Shown here: positions 7,548 through 16,905 of the stretch, piece after piece
Position numbering within the stretch: position 1 is the stretch's first letter
Layout of the letters: each line of letters begins with the position of its first letter
NCBI GenBank assembly: GCA_034926635.1
Contig: JAYFQX010000001.1
Location: 1-64,000, forward strand
From: Christensenella sp034926635
Lineage (GTDB): Bacteria > Bacillota > Clostridia > Christensenellales > Christensenellaceae
Direction of reading: 5' to 3'
Length of the DNA: 64,000 nt
Made by a program: the position numbers and the translations under genes
The notes under the pieces: model-generated
What the model was told of the DNA's origin: nothing
What the model saw: the letters and a program-made list of their open reading frames with translations, nothing else
Databases searched by the model: none

Positions 7548-7711
7548 ATTGATCAAAACAGGGAATATTTTCGATTCGGCAGGCTATATTTTTTGTTATG
7601 GGCTGCAGAAGAATTATATTGAAAAAACATCACTGGTGGAAGACCGCTATTGTTGCCATTGGCGGCGAAGATAAACTTAATCTGTGAGTAGTATAAAAGG
7701 ACGGTGGAAGA

Positions 7712-8380
7712 ATGAACAGGATTTTGGTTGTAGACGATGAAGAAAACATTCGCGCAATTATCCGAAAATATGGCGAGTTTGAAGGATATGATATTACTGA
7801 AGCAAAAGACGGGATGGAAGCGGTCGAAATATGTTCGCGGGAAAATTTTGATATCATTATTATGGATATTATGATGCCGGAATTGGACGGGTTTTCTGCG
7901 TGTGCAAAAATACGCGAAAAAAAGGATATTCCAGTCCTCATGCTTTCTGCGCGTGGAGAAGAATATGATAAAATCCACGGTTTTGAACTAGGCGTTGACG
8001 ATTATGTGGTCAAACCTTTCTCTCCGAAAGAATTGATGATGCGCGTTAACGCAATTTTAACGCGCGCTTCCAAACGAGGGGAAGCGCATGAAATTATGGA
8101 ATTTAACGGTCTTGTGATTGATACGGCGGCGATGGTTGTTACAGTAGATGGCGAAAAAGTGGATATATCTCCCAAGGGATACGAGCTTTTGCATTATTTA
8201 GCAAAAAATAAGGGCATTGCACTGACACGTGAGCGCTTGATTACAGAAGTATGGGGATATGATTTTTATGGCGATGATAGAACGCTTGATACCCACATTA
8301 AAATCCTGCGCAGTGCTCTTGGAAAATATAGAGATTATATTGTTACGCTGAGGGGAGTCGGATACCGATTTGAAGCTTAG
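7712..8380 (+). CDS. OmpR/PhoB-family response regulator
   Basis: A 222-aa two-domain regulator. The receiver (about 1-115) has the acidic pair VVDDEEN, the phospho-acceptor Asp in IIIMDIMMPELDGF, and the conserved Lys in DDYVVKPFSPKEL. The C-terminal winged helix (about 125-220) ends TLRGVGYRFEA. GGTGGAAG precedes the ATG. The stop overlaps the kinase start by 11 bp. It pairs with the 8370 kinase; the target genes are unknown. Confidence 0.93.
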   Translation: MNRILVVDDEENIRAIIRKYGEFEGYDITEAKDGMEAVEICSRENFDIIIMDIMMPELDGFSACAKIREKKDIPVLMLSARGEEYDKIHGFELGVDDYVVKPFSPKELMMRVNAILTRASKRGEAHEIMEFNGLVIDTAAMVVTVDGEKVDISPKGYELLHYLAKNKGIALTRERLITEVWGYDFYGDDRTLDTHIKILRSALGKYRDYIVTLRGVGYRFEA

Positions 8381-9842
8381 AACATCCAACTTGAAAAAAG
8401 CTAGCATCAAATGGAAAATTTTTACTTATATCTTGATTTTTGCTGCAGTTTTGATTTTGCTGCTGTGGTTGTTTCAGATTGTGTTTTTGGATGATTTTTA
8501 TCAGTCAATCAAACAAAATGAAATTAAGGATGCAGCGCAAACAATTGAAGATAATACCGATAATGAGAATATACAAATTCTGATGGATATGATTGCGCAC
8601 CGTTACGATGTCTGTGTGCGGATCACTGATTTAGAGGGCACTGATGTTTATTCCTCAGAGCTTACGCCTGATTGCGTGATCCATAAAATGCCTACCTATG
8701 AAATGTCCATCCTTGCACAGGAAACGCAGAATGCGGGCGGTACATTAATGAGAATCTTGCCGCGGCAACAAGTGTTTGACAAAGGGTATAACGCGCAGCA
8801 TTTTAAAGGAAACGTACCGCCAATGAATGCTGAAATCACAGAAAGCCTTATTTATTCGAAGATAATAGAAGGTCCTGAAGGTCAGCAATGGCTTCTTTCT
8901 CTTAATTCCGTTATTACACCGGTTACTTCTACGGTAGAGACGCTGCGTATCCAGCTCATCTACATTACGGTCATTTTGGTAGGATGTGCCTTGATCATTG
9001 CGCTTGTGATCTCAAGACGGGTGTCAAAACCTATTATTAGAATTAATCAAAGTGCTAAAAAATTGGCAAAAGCTGAATATGACGTTCATTTTGACGATAC
9101 AGGGTACCGCGAAATTTCTGAACTTGCAGACACGCTCAATTATGCCGCCCATGAGCTTTCTAAGGTGGAAAGCCTGCGCCGCGAACTGATCGCCAATATC
9201 TCCCACGACCTGCGCACGCCTCTTACTATGATTACAGGTTATGCGGAGGTAATGCGCGATATTCCAGGGGAAAATACGCCTGAAAATATACAAATCATTA
9301 TTGATGAGGCAAAACGGCTTACCACACTGGTCAACGACGTAATGGATATTTCCAAGCTGCAGTCGGGAACACAGGAACTCCGACCCTCCGAATTTAATCT
9401 TACTGCATTGATCCGTGATATTTTAAAACGATATACCAAGCTGACGGAGCAGGAAGGCTTTGTTATTACACTGGAAAGCGACCGGGATATTACGGTTACC
9501 GCCGATGAGATTAAGCTCAGTCAGGTTATTTATAACTTGATCAACAACGCGGTAAATTATGCTGGTGACGGTCGCAGGATCGTTGTAAAGCAGATTTTGG
9601 AAGCGGATGCAGTACGGATTGAGGTACAGGACGACGGGGAAGGAATTCCTGAGGATAAGCTTGCATATATCTGGGATCGTTATTACAAAGTAGACAAAAC
9701 ACATAAGCGCGCAGCCATCGGGACAGGACTTGGATTATCAATCGTAAAAGGCATTTTGGATTTACACCATGCGAGGTATGGGGTTATCAGCCATATGGGA
9801 GAGGGAAGTACTTTCTGGTTTGAATTGCCGCTTAATCCATAA
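8370..9842 (+). CDS. HAMP-domain sensor histidine kinase
   Basis: A 490-aa membrane kinase with TM1 at about residues 17-38, an extracytoplasmic sensor at about 40-190, and TM2 at about 193-213. A HAMP segment follows (RRVSKPIIRINQSAKKL). The HisKA box is ISHDLRTPLTM with phospho-acceptor His near residue 279. The HATPase motifs are N-box INNAVNYAGDG, DDGEGI, and GTGLGLSIVK. It probably starts at a TTG (8370) inside the regulator gene, served by AGGGGAG at 8351. The domains identify it as the partner of the upstream response regulator. The signal is unknown. Confidence 0.92.
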   Translation: MKLRTSNLKKASIKWKIFTYILIFAAVLILLLWLFQIVFLDDFYQSIKQNEIKDAAQTIEDNTDNENIQILMDMIAHRYDVCVRITDLEGTDVYSSELTPDCVIHKMPTYEMSILAQETQNAGGTLMRILPRQQVFDKGYNAQHFKGNVPPMNAEITESLIYSKIIEGPEGQQWLLSLNSVITPVTSTVETLRIQLIYITVILVGCALIIALVISRRVSKPIIRINQSAKKLAKAEYDVHFDDTGYREISELADTLNYAAHELSKVESLRRELIANISHDLRTPLTMITGYAEVMRDIPGENTPENIQIIIDEAKRLTTLVNDVMDISKLQSGTQELRPSEFNLTALIRDILKRYTKLTEQEGFVITLESDRDITVTADEIKLSQVIYNLINNAVNYAGDGRRIVVKQILEADAVRIEVQDDGEGIPEDKLAYIWDRYYKVDKTHKRAAIGTGLGLSIVKGILDLHHARYGVISHMGEGSTFWFELPLNP

Positions 9843-9859
9843 ATTTTTTAGAATAAAAG

Positions 9860-9894
9860 AACGCTGTGTAAAGAATATGCACGGCGTTTTTTTA
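9860..9894 (+). terminator. Terminator after the two-component operon
   Basis: AACGCTGTG pairs with CACGGCGTT (one G-U pair) around an 11-nt loop, followed by TTTTTTT. Confidence 0.8.
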
Positions 9895-9980
9895 TAAAAA
9901 TACCATAGGGGTTCACTGGTCAACATCGCGCGAATGTGTTACTCTAATGATAGAATTTTGATAGAAAAGGAAACTGTATT

Positions 9981-10778
9981 ATGAAAATATTGATCACAAA
10001 TGATGATGGCGTTTATGCGGAAGGGATTGTTGCACTTGCAAATGCAATGGCTACCTCGCACGAAGTTGTGGTTGTGGCACCCGATAGGGAACGCAGTGCC
10101 TGTGCACGCTCCCTGACGGTCGATATCCCTCTGAAAACAAAAAAATTACATATTTCCGCATACCATGGCTGCGAAGTATACAGTACAACAGGAACACCTA
10201 CCGATTGTGTAAAATTTGGCGCTCAAGAATTATTGAAAGGACAGGTTGATCTTGTTTTATCTGGAATTAATATCGGCAGCAACCTGGGCACGGATATTGC
10301 ATACTCAGGGACAGTCAGTGCGGCCTTAGAGGCGGAGACGCTGGGATATCCTGCGATTGCTTTTTCTCAGGTGCTGCACTACGCAAAAGAAGAGGAACGT
10401 CATGCTTATTTCCTTACCGGTGCGCAGATGGCGGCTGAATTTGTAGATAAGATCTCATTATCTGATTTCAAAGAATACGTATATAACGTTAATTTTCCGC
10501 CGGTGCCAAAAGACCAGATTGAAGGGATTAAAGTGTGTCCACAGGGAATTTGTAATTATGATGAAAAATATGAAAAAAGGGTAGATCCGTTTGGCAGGGA
10601 GTATTATTGGTCGTGCGGCAAAATGAATCATTCTGATTATAATGATATCCATAAGACTGACATCTACTGGATACGCCGTAATTATGTTACAATTACGCCC
10701 GTTCACTGGGATACAACCGCGCAAAACGCATTACAGGATGTTGGATGCAGGATAGATCATATGAAATTGCATTTTTAG
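9981..10778 (+). CDS. surE: 5'/3'-nucleotidase SurE
   Basis: A 265-aa SurE, which removes phosphate from nucleoside monophosphates in a divalent-metal-dependent way. The metal-binding start MKILITNDDGVYAEGI and the APDRERSA motif are intact. SGINIGSNLGTDIAYSGTVSAALE supplies the active-site Asn and Ser. The length is usual for the family. AGGAAA lies before the ATG. It appears to be a single gene between two terminated or separate units. Confidence 0.93.
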   Translation: MKILITNDDGVYAEGIVALANAMATSHEVVVVAPDRERSACARSLTVDIPLKTKKLHISAYHGCEVYSTTGTPTDCVKFGAQELLKGQVDLVLSGINIGSNLGTDIAYSGTVSAALEAETLGYPAIAFSQVLHYAKEEERHAYFLTGAQMAAEFVDKISLSDFKEYVYNVNFPPVPKDQIEGIKVCPQGICNYDEKYEKRVDPFGREYYWSCGKMNHSDYNDIHKTDIYWIRRNYVTITPVHWDTTAQNALQDVGCRIDHMKLHF

Positions 10779-10831
10779 TGTTTTTTTGATAGAATAATCA
10801 TAAGACATAATCGGAGGATTAACAAATAATT

Positions 10832-11725
10832 ATGCATAATAATATTATGGATCGCATTAACAGCGGATATAATAAAATGTCCAAGGGGCAGAAGCTTATT
10901 GCGGATTATATTCTCAAAGAATATGATAAAGCAGCGTTTATGACGGCTGCAACGCTCAGTAATTTAGTAGGCGTAAGCGAGTCCACAGTGGTTCGCTTTG
11001 CTTATGCGCTGGGCTATGACGGTTATCCCAAACTGCAGAAGGATTTGCAGGAAGTAATTCAAACCAAGTTGACGACTGCGCAGCGGCTTAATCTGATGGA
11101 AGGGTTATCCTCGGAGGAGGTTATTAACGCTTCTTTTAAAACAGATATCAATAACCTGCGTGTCACGCGCGAGCATATTGATACAGAGAATTTAGAGCAA
11201 ATTGTAGACAGTATTGATAAGGCACGCCGCGTTTATATCCTTGGCACACGTTCCAGTGGTCCGCTTGCCGAATTTCTGCGGTATTATATGAATTATATGA
11301 ATGAAAATATCAAATTGATCCGCTTTGACGGCAGTGATATTTTCAGCCAGATCTTATCGGCGAATGAACAGGATGTTGCGATCGCTATCAGCTTCCCGCG
11401 TTATTCTATGCGTACAATAGAGGGGATGACGCATCTCAAAAACTGCGGTTGCAAAGTGATCGCCATTACTGATAATGATTCTGCACCGCCCGCACAGATT
11501 GCGGATTACACATTGACAGCCAAGAGCTATATGAATTCTTTTGTGGATTCCTTTGTAGCGCCTCTTTCCGTGATAAATCTACTGATTATCATGCTGGGAT
11601 TACGTAAAAAAGAAATTCTGTTCGCAAATTTCAATAAATTAGAAGAAATGTGGCAATCAAACGATGTTTACGCAACAAAAGAAATTGATGCGCAGATTAC
11701 CGATGAGGATATTTATGGAGAATGA
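10832..11725 (+). CDS. MurR/RpiR-family transcriptional regulator with SIS domain
   Basis: A 297-aa protein with an N-terminal HTH_6 domain (about 1-77, including GVSESTVVRFAYALGYDGYPKLQKDL) and a C-terminal SIS sugar-phosphate-binding domain (about 125-260, with YILGTRSSGPLAEFLRYY). CGGAGG lies upstream of the ATG, with a slightly long spacing. RpiR proteins sense phosphosugars and control sugar or cell-wall amino-sugar catabolism. The following gene starts inside this one (11-bp overlap), so they are co-transcribed. The regulon cannot be inferred here. Confidence 0.88.
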   Translation: MHNNIMDRINSGYNKMSKGQKLIADYILKEYDKAAFMTAATLSNLVGVSESTVVRFAYALGYDGYPKLQKDLQEVIQTKLTTAQRLNLMEGLSSEEVINASFKTDINNLRVTREHIDTENLEQIVDSIDKARRVYILGTRSSGPLAEFLRYYMNYMNENIKLIRFDGSDIFSQILSANEQDVAIAISFPRYSMRTIEGMTHLKNCGCKVIAITDNDSAPPAQIADYTLTAKSYMNSFVDSFVAPLSVINLLIIMLGLRKKEILFANFNKLEEMWQSNDVYATKEIDAQITDEDIYGE

Positions 11726-12947
11726 TTTAATTGTGATTGGCGCAGGCCCTGCCGGGATGATGGCAGCACAAACGGCGGCAACACGTGGAAAAAGTGTTTT
11801 ATTGCTCGATCAAAATGAAAAAGCCGGTAAAAAGCTTTTTATTACGGGGAAGGGTCGCTGTAATATTACAAACGACTGCGATGCCGACGATTTTTTTACG
11901 AATATATCCCGAAATGGAAAATTTCTCATGAGCGCGTTCCATGCGTTCAGTAACCATGATTTAATCAGATCTTTAAACCAAAATGGGTTAAAAACAAAAG
12001 TGGAGCGTGGTGGGCGCGTATTTCCCGAAAGCGATAAATCGAACGACGTCATTAAAACGCTGGAACGTATGATGAGTGCGGCGGGCGTCAAAACACAATA
12101 CGGGTCTAAGGTTGTTTCTATTGAAAAGAAGGGCGATTTTTTTTCAGTATTGCTGCAGGACGGAACAAAACTGAAATCAGGTGCATTGCTGATTGCTACG
12201 GGTGGGAAATCTTATCCTCTCACCGGGTCACGCGGTGATGGCTATCGTTTTGCACAAGAATTTGGACACACCATAGTTCCGGCAGCTCCTGCGTTGGTAC
12301 CGCTTGAGGATGCGCACGGAATTTGCCGTAAAATGCAAGGATTGACACTGAAAAACGTAGGTTTTACGCTGCTGCAGAACAGCAAAAAGATATATTATGA
12401 CCAAGGAGAACTGCTGTTTACGCATTTTGGACTTTCCGGTCCGCTGGTATTATCTGCGAGCAACGCCATTCACCATAAAAAACAACCGCTTGCGCTAATA
12501 GCGGAAATTGATTTAAAGCCGGCGTTGACGGAAGAAAAATTAAACGCAAGGATCTTGCGCGAATTTGAAGCAAATACCAATAAACAATTAAAAAATATAA
12601 TGACGGCACTTTTACCGTCTAAATTGATTCATCCTTTTTTGTCAGAGATACGCCTTGATGGGGAACAAGCTGTGAACGCCATAACACGGGAACAGCGCAC
12701 TGCACTTTGCCATGGATTAAAGCATTTTTCAATCAGGATCGCAGATACGCGGCCAATGGAAGAAGCAATTATTACGGCAGGCGGAGTGGATGTAAAACAA
12801 GTGAATCCGTCAACTATGGAGAGCAAAATTGTCAAAAACCTGTACTTTGCGGGCGAAATTCTCGATGTACACGCTTTGACAGGTGGTTTTAACCTTCAAA
12901 TAGCGTTTTCCACAGGTTTTCTGGCTGGAGAAAACGTATTTAATTGA
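11715..12947 (+). CDS. HI0933/YhiN-family FAD-dependent oxidoreductase
   Basis: A 410-aa flavoprotein of the BaiN/HI0933-like family. The dinucleotide-binding motif is VIGAGPAGMMAAQTAATRG. The family signature KLFITGKGRCNITND is at about residues 40-54. The C-terminal FAD contact is LYFAGEILDVHALTGGFNLQ. I chose the ATG at 11715; a longer frame to 11664 lies entirely within the regulator gene and has no family homology. The cellular role of this widespread family is poorly defined. Confidence 0.88.
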   Translation: MENDLIVIGAGPAGMMAAQTAATRGKSVLLLDQNEKAGKKLFITGKGRCNITNDCDADDFFTNISRNGKFLMSAFHAFSNHDLIRSLNQNGLKTKVERGGRVFPESDKSNDVIKTLERMMSAAGVKTQYGSKVVSIEKKGDFFSVLLQDGTKLKSGALLIATGGKSYPLTGSRGDGYRFAQEFGHTIVPAAPALVPLEDAHGICRKMQGLTLKNVGFTLLQNSKKIYYDQGELLFTHFGLSGPLVLSASNAIHHKKQPLALIAEIDLKPALTEEKLNARILREFEANTNKQLKNIMTALLPSKLIHPFLSEIRLDGEQAVNAITREQRTALCHGLKHFSIRIADTRPMEEAIITAGGVDVKQVNPSTMESKIVKNLYFAGEILDVHALTGGFNLQIAFSTGFLAGENVFN

Positions 12948-12972
12948 CATCCTTCTGAAATAAAGATACAAT
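12944..12972 (+). promoter_or_regulatory. Promoter of rny
   Basis: A consensus -35 TTGACA (12944-12949) is followed by a 17-bp spacer and a TACAAT -10 (12967-12972). The -35 overlaps the stop codon of the preceding gene. Confidence 0.75.
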
Positions 12973-13070
12973 ATATTTGGGAAGTATTTGTGATTTTTGC
13001 AATATTACCGATATAAATAATAAAATGAACTATGAAGAAAATTTACACGAATGGGAGGTGAATTTGCTAA

Positions 13071-14612
13071 GTGGAAGTGCTTATTCCTATCCTTGTAGGC
13101 GTAGGCGGACTGGTTATCGGACTTATTATTGGATATGTATATAGACGAAATATTGCCGAAGCAAAAATCGGCCGCGCAGAGGATTCCGTTAAAAAGTTGA
13201 TCAGCGAAGCGCAAAAACGTGCGGAAGTGATTAAAAAAGAAACGGTACTCGAGGCACAGGAAGAAGTTCACAAACTGCGTAGCGAATTTGACAAAGAAAC
13301 AAGAGAGAGACGAAACGAAACAACAAAGTTAGAGAAACGACTGGTACAGCGTGAAGAATTGCTTGATAAAAAACTGGAAAATATCGAGCAAAAAGAAGAA
13401 CAAGTCAACAAAAAAACAAAAGAAATCAGTAAAGCCAAGGACGATCTTGCTGCGGTTTATACACAGCAATTAGAGCAGCTTGAGCATATCTCCGGGATGA
13501 CAACGGAGGAAGCAAAAGGTCTGCTTCTTGAAAAGGTTGAAGCTGAGGCACGACATGATATGGCGGTAATGTTGCGCGATATCGAGCAGAAAGCAAAGGA
13601 TGAAGCGGATAAGAAGGCTCGGAATATTCTTTCGCTCGCCATCCAGAAATGCGCTGCTGATCACGTAGCAGAATGTACGGTTTCTGTAGTAAATCTTCCA
13701 AATGATGAAATGAAGGGAAGAATTATCGGCAGAGAAGGCAGAAATATCAGGACTCTTGAAACAGCAACGGGAATTGATCTCATTATTGACGATACCCCCG
13801 AAGCGGTTATTCTTTCCGGATTTGATCCGGTAAGGCGCGAAGTTGCGAAGATCGCGCTGGAAAAGTTGATTGTTGATGGTCGTATCCATCCGGCGCGAAT
13901 CGAAGAAATGGTTCATAAAGCGCAGAAGGAAGTGGATGCGCAGATTAAAGAAGCCGGAGAACAGGCTGTATTTGATGTAGGGATTCACTCTTTGCATCCG
14001 GAGTTGGTAAAACTTTTAGGCAGGCTGAAATACCGTACGAGTTATGGTCAAAATGTATTGAAGCATTCTATTGAGGTTGCACACCTCGCAGCATTGATGG
14101 CGTCGGAAATCGGCGCAAACGCAAAGCTTGCACGTCGTGCAGGTCTTTTGCATGATATTGGTAAGGCAGTTGACCACGAGGTAGAAGGACCGCATATCCA
14201 GATCGGCGCAGACCTTGCAAAAAAATACAAGGAAAACGCAGATATTATCAATGCGATTGCGGCACATCATGGCGATGTAGAACCAAAAACTGTGGAGGCC
14301 GTTTTAGTACAAGCGGCAGACGCGGTATCTGCTGCGCGTCCAGGCGCACGCAGGGAATCTTTAGAAAATTATATTAAACGTCTCGAAAATCTTGAAGAAA
14401 TTGCAAATTCGTTTGCGGGCGTCGATAAATCCTTTGCGATCCAGGCAGGCAGGGAAATCAGAATCGTTGTAAAACCTGACGTAATCGACGACGCTGGAAC
14501 AACATTACTGGCAAGAGATATCGTGAAAAAGATTGAATCCGAGCTTGATTATCCCGGACAGATCAAAGTAAATGTGATCAGGGAAACAAGAACAACGGAT
14601 TATGCAAAGTAA
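13071..14612 (+). CDS. rny: Ribonuclease Y
   Basis: A 513-aa membrane-anchored endoribonuclease that starts mRNA decay in Firmicutes. One N-terminal membrane segment (about 4-22) is followed by a long charged coiled coil to about residue 190. A KH domain carries GRIIGREGRNIRTLE near 217-231, and an HD domain carries LLHDIGKAVDHE near 359. The start is GTG (13071) with GGGAGGTG 10 bp upstream. It has its own promoter and terminator. The product should sit at the inner face of the membrane with the degradosome-like network. Confidence 0.96.
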   Translation: MEVLIPILVGVGGLVIGLIIGYVYRRNIAEAKIGRAEDSVKKLISEAQKRAEVIKKETVLEAQEEVHKLRSEFDKETRERRNETTKLEKRLVQREELLDKKLENIEQKEEQVNKKTKEISKAKDDLAAVYTQQLEQLEHISGMTTEEAKGLLLEKVEAEARHDMAVMLRDIEQKAKDEADKKARNILSLAIQKCAADHVAECTVSVVNLPNDEMKGRIIGREGRNIRTLETATGIDLIIDDTPEAVILSGFDPVRREVAKIALEKLIVDGRIHPARIEEMVHKAQKEVDAQIKEAGEQAVFDVGIHSLHPELVKLLGRLKYRTSYGQNVLKHSIEVAHLAALMASEIGANAKLARRAGLLHDIGKAVDHEVEGPHIQIGADLAKKYKENADIINAIAAHHGDVEPKTVEAVLVQAADAVSAARPGARRESLENYIKRLENLEEIANSFAGVDKSFAIQAGREIRIVVKPDVIDDAGTTLLARDIVKKIESELDYPGQIKVNVIRETRTTDYAK

Positions 14613-14620
14613 CGAATTAT

Positions 14621-14651
14621 AAGAAGCAGCCGAAAGGCTGCTTCTTTTCTT
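14621..14651 (+). terminator. Terminator of rny
   Basis: An 11-bp stem AAGAAGCAGCC/GGCTGCTTCTT with GAAA loop, followed by TTTCTTG. Confidence 0.9.
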
Positions 14652-14678
14652 GAAAATAAAAGCAAAAAAAGATAAAAT
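14650..14678 (+). promoter_or_regulatory. Promoter of purB
   Basis: TTGAAA (14650-14655), a 17-bp spacer and TAAAAT (14673-14678) lie directly after the rny terminator. Confidence 0.6.
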
Positions 14679-14717
14679 AGAAGTATCAGGAATGAAAACG
14701 ATAAAGGCGGTAACAGC

Positions 14718-16148
14718 ATGAAAGATGTATATGAAAATCCTTTGATTACAAGGTATGCAAGTTATGAAATGTCTCATATTTTTTCGGATGATATGAAGTT
14801 TAGAACTTGGCGCAGGCTTTGGATTGCGCTGGCAGAAGCAGAGCACGAGCTTGGGTTGCCGGTTTCTAGGGAGCAGATAGATGAATTAAAGGAGCACGCG
14901 GAAGATATTAATTACGAAGTTGCACAGGCGCGAGAGCGAGAAGTGCGTCACGATGTAATGTCGCACGTGTATGCTTACGGGCAGCAATGCCCAAAGGCCA
15001 AAGGAATCATACACCTTGGCGCAACAAGTTGTTATGTCGGTGATAATACCGATATTATTGTAATGGATAAGGCATTGCATTTGATTGAGGCAAAGCTTGT
15101 CAACGTGATTGCCCGTCTTTCTGAATTTGCTACAGAATATAAAGCTATGCCTACGCTTGGCTTTACGCATTACCAGCCGGCTCAACTCACAACTGTAGGG
15201 AAAAGAGCAACGCTTTGGATCCAGGATCTTGTTTTGGATTACGAGCGTTTACAATATGTAAAGACGCAGATCCGCTTACGTGGCGTAAAGGGGACGACAG
15301 GGACGCAGGCGAGTTTTTTAACGTTATTTGACGGTGATGCAAAAAAAGTCAAAGAACTGGAATACAGAGTCGCGCAAAAGCTTGGATATGACAAAGTATT
15401 TGCCGTCACAGGGCAGACATATCCACGCAAGTTTGACAGTATTGTAATCGATTTATTGGCAGGAATTGCGCAAAGCGCATATAAATTTGCAAATGATTTA
15501 CGATTACTGCAAAATTTAAAAGAAATGGAAGAACCGTTTGAGAAAAAGCAGATTGGGTCTTCTGCTATGGCATATAAACGTAATCCTATGCGTTCTGAGC
15601 GCATCTGCTCGCTTTCGCGGTATCTTATGAGTCTTGCATCCAGTCCGGCCATGACAGCAAGTACGCAATGGTTTGAGCGCACGCTGGATGACAGTGCAAA
15701 CAAGCGGCTTGTGATCCCACAATCTTTCCTTGCGCTTGATGCTGTCTTGAATATTTATTTGAATGTGACGAGCGGCATGGTGGTCTATCCTAAAGTGATT
15801 GCAAAGCGTATCAACGAAGAGCTTCCCTTTATGGCAACAGAGACGATTCTGATGGATGCTGTAAAGCGAGGCGGCGACAGACAGGAATTACATGAAAAAA
15901 TACGCGAATATTCTATGATAGCAGGAAAACGCGTCAAAGAAGAGGGGCTTAATAACAACTTGATCGACCAGATCAAGCAGGATCCTGCGTTCCATATGAG
16001 CCCGGAAGAGATCGATTCCATTATGGATGCAAAGAATTTTATTGGGATGGCAGACGTTCAGGTGGATGATTTCACTGAAAATGTGGTGCGCCCAATTCTT
16101 AATGAATTTTCGGGAGACCTTTCGCTGCACGGTGAGATAAACGTATAA
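14718..16148 (+). CDS. purB: Adenylosuccinate lyase
   Basis: A 476-aa fumarase/aspartase-superfamily lyase. It acts twice in purine synthesis, on SAICAR and on adenylosuccinate, releasing fumarate. The superfamily signature SSAMAYKRNPMRSE lies near residue 280, with LGATSCYVGDNTD near 105 and GFTHYQPAQLTTVGKR near 155. The N-terminus RYASYEMSHIFSDDMKF is typical of the Firmicutes/eukaryote-like PurB subgroup. It is transcribed alone, apart from other pur genes. Confidence 0.95.
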   Translation: MKDVYENPLITRYASYEMSHIFSDDMKFRTWRRLWIALAEAEHELGLPVSREQIDELKEHAEDINYEVAQAREREVRHDVMSHVYAYGQQCPKAKGIIHLGATSCYVGDNTDIIVMDKALHLIEAKLVNVIARLSEFATEYKAMPTLGFTHYQPAQLTTVGKRATLWIQDLVLDYERLQYVKTQIRLRGVKGTTGTQASFLTLFDGDAKKVKELEYRVAQKLGYDKVFAVTGQTYPRKFDSIVIDLLAGIAQSAYKFANDLRLLQNLKEMEEPFEKKQIGSSAMAYKRNPMRSERICSLSRYLMSLASSPAMTASTQWFERTLDDSANKRLVIPQSFLALDAVLNIYLNVTSGMVVYPKVIAKRINEELPFMATETILMDAVKRGGDRQELHEKIREYSMIAGKRVKEEGLNNNLIDQIKQDPAFHMSPEEIDSIMDAKNFIGMADVQVDDFTENVVRPILNEFSGDLSLHGEINV

Positions 16149-16241
16149 ATGTGTTTAAATAAGCTTATTGTGTTTATTTATATACAATATAAAGCTTTGA
16201 AAAAGGCACAACATTAATTTGAACAGGAGTGTATGTGTATT

Positions 16242-16787
16242 ATGAAAGATTTAAAAGGAACAAAAACGGAACAGTGTCTGAAGGATGCGTATGCCGGGGA
16301 ATCCATGGCTCGTATGAAGTATGATTATTATGCATCGCAAGCAAAGAAAGACGGTTATGTTCAGATATCCAATATTTTTACAGAAACCGCTAACAACGAA
16401 AAAGAACATGCAAAACTGTGGTTTAAACACCTTCATCCAGATAATGCCATTCCGGATACGCTGACAAATTTAAAAGATGCTGCGGCAGGCGAGCATTATG
16501 AAACGACAGAAATGTATCCGTCTTTTGCAAAAATTGCGGAAGAAGAGGGCTTTACGGAAATTGCCAAACAATTCCGCGGTGCTGGAGCCGTAGAAAAGCA
16601 GCATGAGGAAAGATACCGTGCACTCACTGATAATATTGTAGACGGTAAAGTCTTTGAGAGGGATGAGCCTGTGCTTTGGCAGTGTATTAATTGCGGACAC
16701 ATTCAGCTTTCCAAAGGTGCACCGGAGGCATGTCCCGTATGCAATCATCCGCGTGCGTATTTCCAACTGAAAGAAGATAATTATTGA
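16242..16787 (+). CDS. rbr: Rubrerythrin
   Basis: A 181-aa rubrerythrin, a di-iron peroxidase that reduces hydrogen peroxide in anaerobes. The N-terminal ferritin-like domain carries ExxH-type ligands (ETANNEKEHAKLW and GAGAVEKQHEERY). The C-terminal rubredoxin domain has CINCGH and CPVCNHPRAYF. ATG 16242 sits 11 bp after AGGAG. An ATG at 16233 is only 2 bp from it and is less likely. The upstream gap contains an AT-rich inverted repeat (AAGCTT at both ends of 16161-16198), which could be a Fur/PerR-type site but is not a clear match. A terminator follows. Confidence 0.95.
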   Translation: MKDLKGTKTEQCLKDAYAGESMARMKYDYYASQAKKDGYVQISNIFTETANNEKEHAKLWFKHLHPDNAIPDTLTNLKDAAAGEHYETTEMYPSFAKIAEEEGFTEIAKQFRGAGAVEKQHEERYRALTDNIVDGKVFERDEPVLWQCINCGHIQLSKGAPEACPVCNHPRAYFQLKEDNY

Positions 16788-16803
16788 TTCTATGATAAAA
16801 AAT

Positions 16804-16830
16804 AAAAAAAGAGCTTCGGCTCTTTTTTTA
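16804..16830 (+). terminator. Terminator of rubrerythrin
   Basis: A stem AAAAAGAGC with GCTCTTTTT and a TTCG loop, continuing into a T-run. Confidence 0.9.
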
Positions 16831-16905
16831 TTTTGCGGAAATGCTTCTATTTTTGATTTCTCCGTGTTAAATTAAATAAGAAGAAATAAGCGCAGGGAGT
16901 TCAAT

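Noticed and set aside
7619..7687. 22-residue TTG-started peptide (KKHHWWKTAIVAIGG...)
   Set aside because: No good ribosome site and too short to support without conservation data.
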